A stretch of 64,000 nucleotides of DNA from DATFYM01 sp035315065 (GTDB lineage: Bacteria; Acidobacteriota; Terriglobia; UBA7540): positions 1 to 64,000 of the forward strand of contig DATFYM010000015.1 in NCBI GenBank assembly GCA_035315065.1, in the 5' to 3' direction. The notes beneath the pieces were generated by a model. The model saw only the letters and a program-made list of their open reading frames with translations, did no database searches and had not been told where the DNA came from. Positions within the stretch are counted from its first letter, which is position 1; every line of letters starts with the position of its first letter. This document shows positions 34,854 through 44,045 of the stretch, piece after piece. The position numbers and the translations under genes were made by a program.

Positions 34854-34875
34854 CGGGGCACGCCGGCGCCCCGCC
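34852..34875 (-). terminator. Hairpin after flagellin B
   Basis: GGCGGGGC and GCCCCGCC pair perfectly around an 8-base loop, about 30 bases after the flagellin B stop. Its position and the flanking ACGGAAGGCGGG match the hairpin after flagellin A, so both copies kept it. No T tract. Confidence 0.45.
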
Positions 34876-34901
34876 TTCCGTCGTCGTGCAGATGTCGAAG
34901 G

Positions 34902-35768
34902 TCATCTGAACAGACCCAGGATGTTTTGCAACTGAGTATTGGCTTGGGTCAACGCCGAGATGCCGGTCTGATTCAGCACCGAGAACTTGGACAGGTTCGC
35001 CACCTCTTGCGGGATGTTGGCCGCGGTGATCCCGTCCTCCGCTTGGGTCAGGTTCTGCACCTGAGCGGTTTCCACGCCCTGAGCTGCGTTCAGGCGGTTG
35101 ATGGAGGCACCGAGACCAGCTCGGGAACCAGCCACGCTTTGGACCGCGGCCGTGATCTGGGCGAGCGCAGCGACGGAGTTTTGCTGGCCTGAAACATAGC
35201 CAGGTTGCCCGAACGTTCCTGTAGCGAGGAGCGTGGTGTTGTCGAGGGCGAGACTGGCCTGGCTCAGCGCGCCGGGAGTGACTCCGATGGTAGCGGTTGT
35301 CAGGGTCTCCGCCGCGCCTCCGTCACTCAGGAAGATGCTGGTGGTACCCGCTTGGAACACCGAGGTCCCGTTATAGGTGGTGTTGAGCCCGATCTGATCG
35401 ATTTCGTTCTTGATCGAAGTGAACTCGGTGTCAAGAGCCGTGGACTGAGTGCCGGTATTGGTGCCGTTGGCGGCCTCGGTGGCCAGCGTAGTAGCCCGGT
35501 TGAGCAGAGTGGTCACCTGGGCCAACGCGCCGTCGGCGGTTTGGGCCAGGCCGACGCCCTCGTTGGCGTTCGTCGCCGACTGATTCAGGGCGGTGATGTT
35601 GGCTTGGAGTCCGTTGGCGATTTCGAGGCCGGCAGGGTCGTCGGCCCCACTGTTGAGCCGGGAGCCGGACGAGAGTTGGAAAAGGGTGCTCTGCAGATTA
35701 TTCGACGTCTGGTTGAGCTGGTTCTCGGCTTGCAGTGCCGAAATGTTATTCAAAAGACTGATAGCCAT
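34902..35768 (-). CDS. fliC: Flagellin (copy B)
   Basis: The 288-residue flagellin is the paralogue of copy A. The first 85 residues differ from A by only a few changes and the last 40 are almost the same. The centre differs and contains an extra 13-residue stretch (LLATGTFGQPGYVSGQ region). Two flagellins with the same ends but different surface segments can co-assemble or be used in different parts of a filament. It has the GCCGATAA box upstream. It lies between the intact glycosyltransferase gene and the glycosyltransferase remnant. Confidence 0.96.
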   Translation of the reverse strand: MAISLLNNISALQAENQLNQTSNNLQSTLFQLSSGSRLNSGADDPAGLEIANGLQANITALNQSATNANEGVGLAQTADGALAQVTTLLNRATTLATEAANGTNTGTQSTALDTEFTSIKNEIDQIGLNTTYNGTSVFQAGTTSIFLSDGGAAETLTTATIGVTPGALSQASLALDNTTLLATGTFGQPGYVSGQQNSVAALAQITAAVQSVAGSRAGLGASINRLNAAQGVETAQVQNLTQAEDGITAANIPQEVANLSKFSVLNQTGISALTQANTQLQNILGLFR

Positions 35769-35890
35769 TGATATCTCCTCTCAAAATTGGGTACCCGTCT
35801 TGGGGTCCGAGAACCCGCGCCGGGCTTGGGTCCCTGGCGCTGTCGGCCCTCTGTTCCACTTCAGGCGCCACTCTCCAAAACCACGTGCCA

Positions 35891-35917
35891 TTATCGGCAC
35901 CACTCTCTAGGTTGCAA
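35891..35917 (-). promoter_or_regulatory. Sigma-28-like promoter of flagellin B
   Basis: A perfect -10 box GCCGATAA lies about 125 bases before the flagellin B ATG. The expected -35 position, 15 bases further, reads TTGC in place of TAAA, so the promoter is weaker by consensus than that of copy A. The -10 box overlaps the region just downstream of the glycosyltransferase stop. Confidence 0.65.
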
Positions 35918-37268
35918 TTGGGGTTCCAAGACTCTTGGGTACTTTCGTAATCCCGGCTTTCGCCTCCAACTCGCGCTGGGCTTCGAGCAGCTTCGGAGCT
36001 TGGGGAAAAAGCTCCAGACCTTTCTGCAGGAGGCGTGTTGTGCGATCGAAGTCCTGGAGGCGGGCACGGATGCTGGCGGCGCGGAGGAAAAACTGGGGTT
36101 GCGGCTCGACGGCCTCCAGCTTGGCCTCGGCGGTCGAGGCCGCTTCTTCCAAACGTCCCAACCAAACATAGGCCGACACCAGGGAGTCGTAAGGTTCGCC
36201 AGACTGCGGCTCGCGCGCGATGGCGCGGCGCAGATGGGCAAGCCCGTCGGCCACGCGCCCGCCGCGGACTTCTGCCAGCCCCAGCTTGCTATCGAGCGTA
36301 GCGGTCTCGCCGCCGCGTTGTTCTGCCCGCCGGTAACAGCGCCGCGCCGATTCGAAATCGCCGAGGTTATAATACGCATCACCCTGGCACTCGAAGACAA
36401 GAAGGCTCTTTGAGCCCGATTCCTCGGCACTTCTCAGCTTGAGCAGAGCTTCCTGATATTGTCCGAGTTGCAGGAGAGCCACGGCGGAGAATACCCAACC
36501 CAGTTGGAAGCGAGGGTTGAGCTGCGTGGCGCGCTCGAAGCATTGGCGCGCGGCCGCGGCGTTCTTGAAGTGATCCAGTTCCTCGACGCCCAACTCAAAG
36601 TGGGCCTGCGCGTCTTGCGGCCGCTCGCGGATTTTTTCCCGCCCCAACTCACGGTACAGATGATTCTTGCGCGACCGGGTTTCCGGATCGGCGACAAAAC
36701 CGAAATGGTGGATCACGAAATTGGCGGCGCCCAGCTTGAGTCCGGCGCCCAACACGCGCGCCCCGACGGTCTCGTGGACCCGCCCTTCAAAGTAGATCTC
36801 GGCCTGCCGATGAAACAGTCTCACATTCTCGTGCTCAATGTAGGCGGGGTAGCGGCTCGCCGCCGGCAGGCGCGACGTGTTGGGCTGGGCAGCGCGGTCC
36901 CAAACCCTCTGGTTCAGACTGAGAACGTAATTCCTAATGGGCACTTTATATCCGGCAATAGTTGCCCGAGAGAGTAGCTCGGGCATGACTCGAGGCGATT
37001 CGGGATCCAGCATTTCGTCCGCATCGAGGGAGAGGACCCAATCGGTGCGTACTTCCTCCAACGCCCGGTTGCGGGCTCGGGCAAAGTCGTTCTCCCAAGG
37101 GACCGAGACCACGCGGGCGCCAAAGCGTCGCGCGATCTCCGGGCTCGAGTCGGTCGAACCCGTGTCGCCGATAACAATCTCGTCCACGACGCCACGCACG
37201 CTTTCCAGGCACCGGGCCAAGTCAGCTTCGGCGTCGCGCACAATCATTGACAAACCGAGTGTGGGCAT
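35907..37268 (-). CDS. GT2 glycosyltransferase with TPR tail, flagellin-linked
   Basis: The 453-residue protein starts with a GT-A fold of family 2: LSMIVRDAEADLARCLESVR, VDEIVIGDTGSTDSS and the metal-binding DAD at 82-84 in LSLDADEMLDPE. Tetratricopeptide helices fill residues 220-440 (QAHFELGVEELDHFKN, QCFERATQLNPRFQLGWVFS, AYYNLGDFESARRCYRRAEQ). GT2-TPR proteins of this kind glycosylate proteins or extend glycans, with the TPR recognising the acceptor. Its place directly before the flagellin, and the duplicated remnant before the second flagellin, suggest that flagellin is the acceptor. The ATG follows GGTGA at seven bases, a modest site. Confidence 0.87.
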   Translation of the reverse strand: MPTLGLSMIVRDAEADLARCLESVRGVVDEIVIGDTGSTDSSPEIARRFGARVVSVPWENDFARARNRALEEVRTDWVLSLDADEMLDPESPRVMPELLSRATIAGYKVPIRNYVLSLNQRVWDRAAQPNTSRLPAASRYPAYIEHENVRLFHRQAEIYFEGRVHETVGARVLGAGLKLGAANFVIHHFGFVADPETRSRKNHLYRELGREKIRERPQDAQAHFELGVEELDHFKNAAAARQCFERATQLNPRFQLGWVFSAVALLQLGQYQEALLKLRSAEESGSKSLLVFECQGDAYYNLGDFESARRCYRRAEQRGGETATLDSKLGLAEVRGGRVADGLAHLRRAIAREPQSGEPYDSLVSAYVWLGRLEEAASTAEAKLEAVEPQPQFFLRAASIRARLQDFDRTTRLLQKGLELFPQAPKLLEAQRELEAKAGITKVPKSLGTPIAT

Positions 37269-37607
37269 CGTGTCACCATGCGCGGAGTTGAACGGCTTCG
37301 CGCTGCTCCGCTAAACTTGCATCGGGCGTCGCGACGCGCCCCCGATAGACCTCTGTGATCTGTGACCACTTGAAGCGCGTCCGGGTTTTTCCTGTCGCCT
37401 CCGGCCACGCTCAGCGGCTTCGTCACGAGGCGCGTAGACTTGACGCGTCGGCCGCGCCAGCTCCCCGAGAGGGGGCCGGAGGTCTGAAACGGCAACCTCG
37501 GCGGCGGGAATCAGACAAGACGACTCGGGCGAACAGAGATCCCGCGACGGGACCTCCGCCGTGGTGATTGCGGGCTTTCACCCGGTGCAGGCGGCGCCCC
37601 AAGGCCA

Positions 37608-37792
37608 CGAAGGTGTGAAAAAACGCCTTAGCCCCGAAGGGGCGAAAGAGAGTAGCCCAGGGCGCCAGCCCTGGGATCAGATGCCCCAAAAACCACAAAA
37701 ACTGTAACTTGCCGGCCGTCTCCCAGGGCTGGCGCCCTGGGCTACTCTCTTTCGCCCCTTCGGGGCTTAAGGGCATTTTTTCACAACTTCTA
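37608..37792. repeat. Long palindromic element of about 185 bp
   Basis: Arms GTGTGAAAAAACGCCTTAGC-GAAGGGGCGAAAGAGAGTAG and their complements flank a 70-bp loop. The core (CCCCGAAGGGGCG, AGAGAGTAGCCCAGGGCG) is the same as in the 20.6-kb element. The rest of 37269-37829 shows no gene. Confidence 0.85.
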
Positions 37793-37829
37793 CCGTCGAG
37801 GACGAGCACCACGAAACCCGCACCTACCA

Positions 37830-40154
37830 TTAGGCCCTCATCTCCAGTGCTTGGACTGCAGCCCGAGGCGCAATATACTCACTCGGCGCCACAAGCTGAC
37901 GGATGCGATCCAGGTAGATCTGTGTGACGCGGGACCAGGCGTACCTTTCACGAATTGTCTTGCTCGCGGCTCGACCGCGTTGTATAGCTTCGTCGCGATG
38001 CTCATAGACATAGCGCAGGGTGAGCGCAAGTTCACCAAGATCAGGCTCAAACCAGGTGAAGTCGCCAGCAAACTGGCCGAGTGGTGGCGGGTCGTCCGGC
38101 ACCTCCTCCTCACGTGCGGAGACAAGATATGCCGTCTTCTTGGAGCAGAAGTCCTCAGAGGGACCCCGAGCGGTGGTGATGACGGGCTTGCCACAAGCCA
38201 TGGCCTCCACCAACGGCATTCCGAACCCTTCCCCGCGGTATGGCAAGACGAAAGCGTCACATCCTCTGTAAACGCTGGCAAGCGTCGCGTCGTCGAACGA
38301 ATCCACTAGAAACTGGAGGTGGGGAGCCTTTGGATCGTTGGCAACCTCCTGCATCTGTGCGGTGAGGGTGTTATGCTGATACGCGCCGGCGGACCCTAGT
38401 ATGTGAATAACCAGGGTGACGTGTTCACCAGGGTCGAAACACGCTTTGTAGGCTTGAAGCAACGCATCAACGCCCTTACGCCGAATTGCTCCTCCCACGA
38501 AAAGGAACATGAACTTCCGGCAACCGTGCGGCCGCAAGACAGGACCTTCAGGAGTGAACACTTTGGGGTCGACGCCGTTGGGGATTACCTGCACACGGTC
38601 GCTTTCAACGCCACACCGCACGAATACATCACGCACGAAACGGGAGGGTACCCACAATTCATCGACGTTCCTTCTGATCTGGTCGACCCAGACGCTTGGA
38701 ACCGCGCCGTATTCCCACGGCAGGGTGACCGCCAGCTTTCCTCGAGGAGGACGGCTGAAGTCGGGGGGCCATTGGTGCCGGATCGTCAGGTCGAGGTGCT
38801 CAGGGTGACGGAAAAAAGCCGGCCTGAGCACGTCACCGTTCGTAACCTTTTGCGGCACAAGCGAGGGCACCGAAGACGGTTCAAGGCATGCGTCCAGTTG
38901 CGGAGACCTGACGAGGCTCGCGCCAATTTCACGATTGATCCGGCCGAGGCTTGACTGTTCGAGGAAAGGTCCGCTCAGAATGATGCCCGGCTTTCCAGTA
39001 TCCAAGCTTCCGGTCCGGCGGAAAGGAGCCGTCGCCGACTCGAGTCGGTCACGCAACAGGGCCGCGGTGTCTTCGGCCAAAGGCAAGTTTTCCACGAGGT
39101 GGCGAGCAGAAGGGAAAGCACGATGGAGCAAGAGAAAATCGAAGACTGCTTCCAGAAACTCTGGCGCATCCCGAGCCAGGCTGCAAAAATCCCATCGGTG
39201 TTTTTCCACCAGAGTTGGTGGCAAGCGCAATTTCAGCAGCTCCTCGGCAGCAGGAGCAAAAACGGGACGCCTGAGCATTCCCGGAAGGAACCTTTCGAAG
39301 GCCGCTTTGATGCTGCCGGTACTTACATCCAGAATGCCCAGCAACCAGTTGGCGCGGTAAGAGCTTTCGCCTCCACTGCCCAAGAAGCCGCGGTCCGGAG
39401 CCTTCAACTTCTCGAGAAGGGGGGGCCACGCCTTCCAAGATTGTTCTTGATGGAAACACAACAGGCCGCGAAGATACGGCAACTCAGCGTACCCGGGATA
39501 AGCCTTCATTCCGAGTTCAAGGAGTTCCTCCGCCTTGGCCAGATCCTGGTGCCGCATCATCACTACGGCGAAATTGCGCAAGACCAACGCCGCTAGGGCG
39601 GAGGGGAGCTGTTGGTGTTCCTGCCACATGCGGACCAGCGCGTCAATCTCAGCACCCGGTTTTTCCTGCCCCGCGAGCAGGGCGAGGGAGAGCTGTGACC
39701 AAGGTTCGGCGTTGGCCTTCAAGGCGGTTATAGCCTGCTGAGAGACGGTGGCCGAGCTGCCGATGCGAATGCTGAAATCCCAGTAGTCATGCTGGCGGCC
39801 AGCCGAAAACCAGCGAGGCTGGATGGTAATTAAGTCCACTTCTTGGAAGCACGGTAGATGTACGGGAACAAAAACGCGTCGTCCTGGCGTTCGCAAGTTC
39901 TGTCGTATCGAGGCGACATCACCCTCAAGAAGCTGCTCACCATCAAGCCAAGTCACGACGCCGTCTGTCCCGCGTGGAACTCGAGTCGTGCGAAAAGCCT
40001 TGAGGCTTCCGAAGAGCATGGAATCCACGGCAGAGCGCACCGCCGCGGGTATCGCTTCGGCAGAAGCTGCGTCGCTTTCGAGAGTGATGACGGGGCTCTG
40101 CTTGTAACTACTCTTCACGAGCCCGTTTCGGCGATCTATGGTGTAAAACGGCAT
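37830..40154 (-). CDS. TPR-containing GT4-type glycosyltransferase
   Basis: The 774-residue protein has an N-terminal region without clear homology, a helical TPR-like middle (ALAALVLRNFAVVMMRHQDL, AEELLELGMKAYPGYAEL) and a C-terminal GT-B catalytic domain of family 4. Motifs include VDELWVPSRFVRDVFVRCGV, VIPNGVDPKVFTPEG, FLFVGGAIRRKGVDALLQAY and the nucleotide-sugar site VLPYRGEGFGMPLVEAMACG. The E-x7-E pair (EGFGMPLVEA) is intact. It transfers a sugar from an activated donor; acceptor unknown, most likely the flagellin glycan or a polysaccharide. AAAGGGA precedes the ATG by six bases. The same strand continues with the FkbM gene. Confidence 0.88.
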   Translation of the reverse strand: MPFYTIDRRNGLVKSSYKQSPVITLESDAASAEAIPAAVRSAVDSMLFGSLKAFRTTRVPRGTDGVVTWLDGEQLLEGDVASIRQNLRTPGRRVFVPVHLPCFQEVDLITIQPRWFSAGRQHDYWDFSIRIGSSATVSQQAITALKANAEPWSQLSLALLAGQEKPGAEIDALVRMWQEHQQLPSALAALVLRNFAVVMMRHQDLAKAEELLELGMKAYPGYAELPYLRGLLCFHQEQSWKAWPPLLEKLKAPDRGFLGSGGESSYRANWLLGILDVSTGSIKAAFERFLPGMLRRPVFAPAAEELLKLRLPPTLVEKHRWDFCSLARDAPEFLEAVFDFLLLHRAFPSARHLVENLPLAEDTAALLRDRLESATAPFRRTGSLDTGKPGIILSGPFLEQSSLGRINREIGASLVRSPQLDACLEPSSVPSLVPQKVTNGDVLRPAFFRHPEHLDLTIRHQWPPDFSRPPRGKLAVTLPWEYGAVPSVWVDQIRRNVDELWVPSRFVRDVFVRCGVESDRVQVIPNGVDPKVFTPEGPVLRPHGCRKFMFLFVGGAIRRKGVDALLQAYKACFDPGEHVTLVIHILGSAGAYQHNTLTAQMQEVANDPKAPHLQFLVDSFDDATLASVYRGCDAFVLPYRGEGFGMPLVEAMACGKPVITTARGPSEDFCSKKTAYLVSAREEEVPDDPPPLGQFAGDFTWFEPDLGELALTLRYVYEHRDEAIQRGRAASKTIRERYAWSRVTQIYLDRIRQLVAPSEYIAPRAAVQALEMRA

Positions 40155-40269
40155 CGGCTTCCCTTTCTAGCTGGAGGGACAGCGTTACTTCCCCCAAATC
40201 GGAGTTCCTAGAGCCGAACAGGAATGGTGCCTTTTGGGGGTGGGGCCGAGAGTCCCGGTTGGTTCCGCT

Positions 40270-42483
40270 TCAATTCCTTTCGAGCAGGAGATTAAACATG
40301 GGAAACTGCATGGCCTTTTCTTCCTCGAAGGGTTCCAGGGTGTCCCAGGGTGTGATCCACTGCATCGAGAAGCCGAATTCCCGAATCCGCCTCAAGAAGT
40401 TTTGAGGATCGACACTCTTGCGAATCATGGGAATGTTGAACTCCATGAGAATCGTTAGATTGGGGCTGCGGGCGATGATTCCCCGCATACCCTCAAAAAT
40501 CAATGGTTCGCTTCCTTCCGCGTCGATCTTCATCAAGTCGACTCTTTCCTGAATGATTTCGTCGAGCGGAACTGCCTCGACCACTGGACGCCGTTCAGGC
40601 GGGGGGTCGGCCTCCGGCACCAGCTCCGGCACGAACAGGCTGCTGCTTCCTTGGAAATGACGCAGTGCGTGAAGTTCGACTTGTTTCTTTGAATCTAAGA
40701 CAGCCAGTTGATGGGCGCGCACCACGGAACCGTACCAGTTGACATGGATGTTCTTCATCAATAACTCGAAGGCGCGCGGGTTCGGCTCAAAGGAATACAC
40801 CCGGCCCGCCGTACCCACGACACCACCTGCGATCAGGGTGTAATAGCCATAGTTCGCCCCTACGTCGACGACCGTCATGCCAGGCTTGACGCGAGCAATA
40901 AATGCGTCCGTGATACATTTCTCCCAGTAACCATGGGTGACCAGGTAAGGAGTCACGCTCATGTCCGCAGCTTCGACGTACATCAGAAAGTTATTCAGGA
41001 CCTTGGTGAGCAACAGGCCTTCGCCGACAGGAGCGACAACTAAGTCGGACGAAGCGCGGCCGCTGGCAAGGCTGTCGATCCGACGGTTTAGATCACGAAG
41101 AAGGTTCTCCAAGGTCTGGAGGGACCCCACCATGGTCTCCCGCGTTTGGCTTGCCGTTTTCTCTAACTGGAAGAGCCGGGAAGCAATAGCCTGACTCAAC
41201 TGCCCTTGCAAGAACGCGTTCTTCTGCAACCCCAAGACGCGGTCAGCGAACACCTGGTCCAATTGCCCTTGCAAGAGCGCATTCTCTCCCGCGGCCTTAC
41301 TTAGCTGTTCGACCGTCGTCGCCTCGACACTGGGTATGTAGCGCCCTCCAGGGCTCTTCTCTGTCTCCGTTAGTTCAACCAGGCTTTTATTCGTTTCTGC
41401 GCCTCTTGCCTTCTGAGCTTCCGCCTTCTGACTTATCTCCGTGACCTCCGATGCATCCAACCGGCGGTCAGGGTGGTCCCTGAAGCTGCCACCCTGGGTT
41501 TTCTCGAGAAGCAGAGTGCTCATCGGAGATGCCATGAGCTTCCGCTCATCAAAAGGCTCGATAGCGCCGCCCTTACTGACGATCGAGGTCTTGAGACCCA
41601 GTTCTTCAATTCTACGAATAAAGCTCAGTGGGTCCACGCCAGCCATCCGAAGAGTATGTTGATTAAACTCCGAGACAATTTTGATCTCCGGGCTGCGATC
41701 GAGCACGCCACGCATACCTTCCAGAATAAGAGGCTCACTGCCTTCGGCGTCGATCTTCATTAGGTCCACGCGCTCCGAAACCATGTCATCGAGGGGTCGA
41801 GCGCTGACGGATACTGGCGCGAAAGCCGGGTCGTCGGGCTTCTCGACGAAAAGGGTGCTGCACCCCAGAAAGCGTGGCACCTCGTAAAACGAGATCTGCC
41901 GTTTGGCATCCAGCACCGCACAGTGGTGGGCGCGAACTCGATCGCCCAGCCAGTTTACACCCACGTTCAGGGTGAGGATCTCGAAGTTCCGAGGACCAGC
42001 TTCAAAGCTGTAGACCCGCCCTTGCGGGCCGACCGCTGTCGCCGCCAGCAGCGTGAAGTATCCGAAGTTGGCGCCGATATCGACGAAGGTCATTCCGGGC
42101 TGCAAGAGCGACGTGAAAAGCCAGGTGATACCCGGTTCCCACCCGTCGCCCACTAGGAAATGAGGAGCCACGCTCAGGTCGCGGGTGTCCACATACATCA
42201 GGAAACGGTCCAGAACGCGGGTCAGGGCAAGGTGATCCCCCACATAAACAGATGATTGCTTCTCCGCCTGGCGCTCGGTTGCCACAGTGCGTACCTCCCG
42301 CGCTTTCGTCACTAGCTCAAGAAGGCGGGAAACAAACGCCTGATTCAACTGACCCTGTAATAGCGCGTTGTCTCCCAACGCCTTGCCCAACTGTTCTATG
42401 GAGACCCGCTCGTCGCTAGCCGACGCCGCTGTTAGGTCAGGGCCCCTGCCACGACTCGCCGATTCCACCAAGCTTCCATTCAT
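40270..42483 (-). CDS. Tandem FkbM-type methyltransferase (two domains in one chain)
   Basis: The protein of about 737 residues contains two complete FkbM SAM-dependent methyltransferase domains. Each has a SAM loop (GMTFVDIGANFGYFTLLAAT and GMTVVDVGANYGYYTLIAGG), the following YSFEAGPRNFEIL / YSFEPNPRAFELL, and ERVDLMKIDAEGSEPLI in both. Each domain is preceded by a coiled segment with the word NALLQGQL (three copies in total). The gene thus looks like a whole-gene duplication fused in frame. FkbM enzymes methylate sugar hydroxyls, in line with a methylated flagellar glycan. The ATG at 42483 has AGGGGG five bases upstream; an ATG at 42543 would overlap the upstream gene by 26 bases. Confidence 0.9.
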   Translation of the reverse strand: MNGSLVESASRGRGPDLTAASASDERVSIEQLGKALGDNALLQGQLNQAFVSRLLELVTKAREVRTVATERQAEKQSSVYVGDHLALTRVLDRFLMYVDTRDLSVAPHFLVGDGWEPGITWLFTSLLQPGMTFVDIGANFGYFTLLAATAVGPQGRVYSFEAGPRNFEILTLNVGVNWLGDRVRAHHCAVLDAKRQISFYEVPRFLGCSTLFVEKPDDPAFAPVSVSARPLDDMVSERVDLMKIDAEGSEPLILEGMRGVLDRSPEIKIVSEFNQHTLRMAGVDPLSFIRRIEELGLKTSIVSKGGAIEPFDERKLMASPMSTLLLEKTQGGSFRDHPDRRLDASEVTEISQKAEAQKARGAETNKSLVELTETEKSPGGRYIPSVEATTVEQLSKAAGENALLQGQLDQVFADRVLGLQKNAFLQGQLSQAIASRLFQLEKTASQTRETMVGSLQTLENLLRDLNRRIDSLASGRASSDLVVAPVGEGLLLTKVLNNFLMYVEAADMSVTPYLVTHGYWEKCITDAFIARVKPGMTVVDVGANYGYYTLIAGGVVGTAGRVYSFEPNPRAFELLMKNIHVNWYGSVVRAHQLAVLDSKKQVELHALRHFQGSSSLFVPELVPEADPPPERRPVVEAVPLDEIIQERVDLMKIDAEGSEPLIFEGMRGIIARSPNLTILMEFNIPMIRKSVDPQNFLRRIREFGFSMQWITPWDTLEPFEEEKAMQFPMFNLLLERN

Positions 42484-42517
42484 TCCAACCCCCTGGCTTT
42501 CGTCAGGATTCGGTACT

Positions 42518-43768
42518 TCATCCCAGCAGTCTTTGGAACTCATTGATCCAGCGCGGAAGCGTGACGCTCCAGTCCCAATGTTCGAGCATCAACTGGCGCC
42601 CGCGCTTGGCGCGGTCACGGGCTTCTTCCGGATGCGAGTAAACGTCGCGCATCAGTTGCCGTAGATGCTCCACGCTCGGCTGCGCCCAAAGATGACCGGC
42701 AAACGACTCGAACTCGGTCGACGCCGGAACGAGCCCCTCGATGTCGATCAAGTAGCTGTTCTCGTCGTTGAGAAAGTCCAACTGCCCGCTCCAGCGCGTA
42801 GCGATTACGGGTACCTCGCAGGCAAGCGCCTCCAAAAAAGGCCGCCCACAACCTTCTCCGTGAGTGGGGAGGACGAAGGCGTCGGCGGCGGCGTACAGCC
42901 TTGCCATGTTTGCCTGTGAGAGGAATTCCTTTTTGAGCATAATGACGGGGGGAGATTTTTCTAGGGTCAGGCCAACTTCCTTCTCAATGAAATAGGTCAG
43001 TTGCGCCTCAGCGTCGGCAAGCTGCCCGCAGTGCTGGGAGACCTTAAGAATCAGGGTCACGTCTTCATCCGGCTTGAACTCCCTGAGATAGGCCTTCAAC
43101 AGCAGGTCAAATCCCTTGCGGTCGTGCAGGTCGAATACCGACAGGAAGTTGAAACCGCGTCGATGGGGTATATCGAGTGGCTGCATGCCTGGTCGAAAGA
43201 CCTGGGCATCGAGTCCTTCATGTACGACGCGGAGTTTATCAGGGTCGACGCCGGCGGAAGCAAACGTATTCCGGTTGAACTCACAGGGCACCCAAACTTC
43301 ATCCATCGCATTACATCGCTCGGCCCATCCGTCGGGTATGCGGTCCGTCTCAAACGTGGTGCGGCCAATGCGATAGCGCGCGTAGGCGTCGAGATTCCAC
43401 ATGTACGCCATCGCGGTTTGATAGAAAACACTCTGAGCCAGATCGACGCGCTCGTGATGAAGGCGCGAGAGGAGCCGCCTGGCCTCGGAAGGCAGGATCT
43501 GCATGTCGTCGTTTTCGGAACCCACCGGTGCAAGTTGGGTAGGAATGCCATGATTGGCCAAAGCCAGAGCGACCATCCAGGCTTCCTCGGCGTAGCCCGT
43601 CCCTCCATAAACAATCCCCCGAAAGAGCACGCCCACAGGCAAGCCACGCCCGGACTTCTTTGCACACCGCCTGCCGGAGCTTTCGACGCCGGCCTTCTCC
43701 ACGCGGGACGACGTTAGTCCTTTTGCCAGCCCATCCTCCATTGCCGGGATTATTGGCATTTCACCCAT
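42518..43768 (-). CDS. GT4-type glycosyltransferase
   Basis: The 416-residue protein is a GT-B enzyme. It has GIVYGGTGYAEEAWMVALAL near the start, an acceptor region ETDRIPDGWAERCNAMDEVW-VPCEF, the hinge VHEGLDAQVFRPG, LSVFDLHDRKGFDLLLKAYL and the donor site VLPTHGEGCGRPFLEALACE with both glutamates of E-x7-E. It closely follows the motif order of the enzyme at 37.8 kb, so the two are paralogues. GAGGGAG precedes the ATG. It is the first of four same-strand modification genes that run toward the flagellins (42518, 40270, 37830, 35907). Confidence 0.9.
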   Translation of the reverse strand: MGEMPIIPAMEDGLAKGLTSSRVEKAGVESSGRRCAKKSGRGLPVGVLFRGIVYGGTGYAEEAWMVALALANHGIPTQLAPVGSENDDMQILPSEARRLLSRLHHERVDLAQSVFYQTAMAYMWNLDAYARYRIGRTTFETDRIPDGWAERCNAMDEVWVPCEFNRNTFASAGVDPDKLRVVHEGLDAQVFRPGMQPLDIPHRRGFNFLSVFDLHDRKGFDLLLKAYLREFKPDEDVTLILKVSQHCGQLADAEAQLTYFIEKEVGLTLEKSPPVIMLKKEFLSQANMARLYAAADAFVLPTHGEGCGRPFLEALACEVPVIATRWSGQLDFLNDENSYLIDIEGLVPASTEFESFAGHLWAQPSVEHLRQLMRDVYSHPEEARDRAKRGRQLMLEHWDWSVTLPRWINEFQRLLG

Positions 43769-44045
43769 TGCAGTCTCCCTCGTCGATTTGCGCCCGCCGA
43801 CGGCTCATTCCAAGTGGTTTATGCCCGGCATCCGGCAAACAGCGCCTGGCCGAGATCGTCGACAACATCGACCCTCTTGGCAGCAGCATTTTGGCTGCCA
43901 AATGCCAAATGACGCTTGATACACATGGAAGCCAGATTCCGGCCCCGGAGTCCGAGCGCGGCCGCGTCCAGGCAAGTCATAACCGGGTATGGAAGGCAGC
44001 TTGCATGAGAAAGGGAGCACAACACGGAGTGGAAAGGTAGGCATC

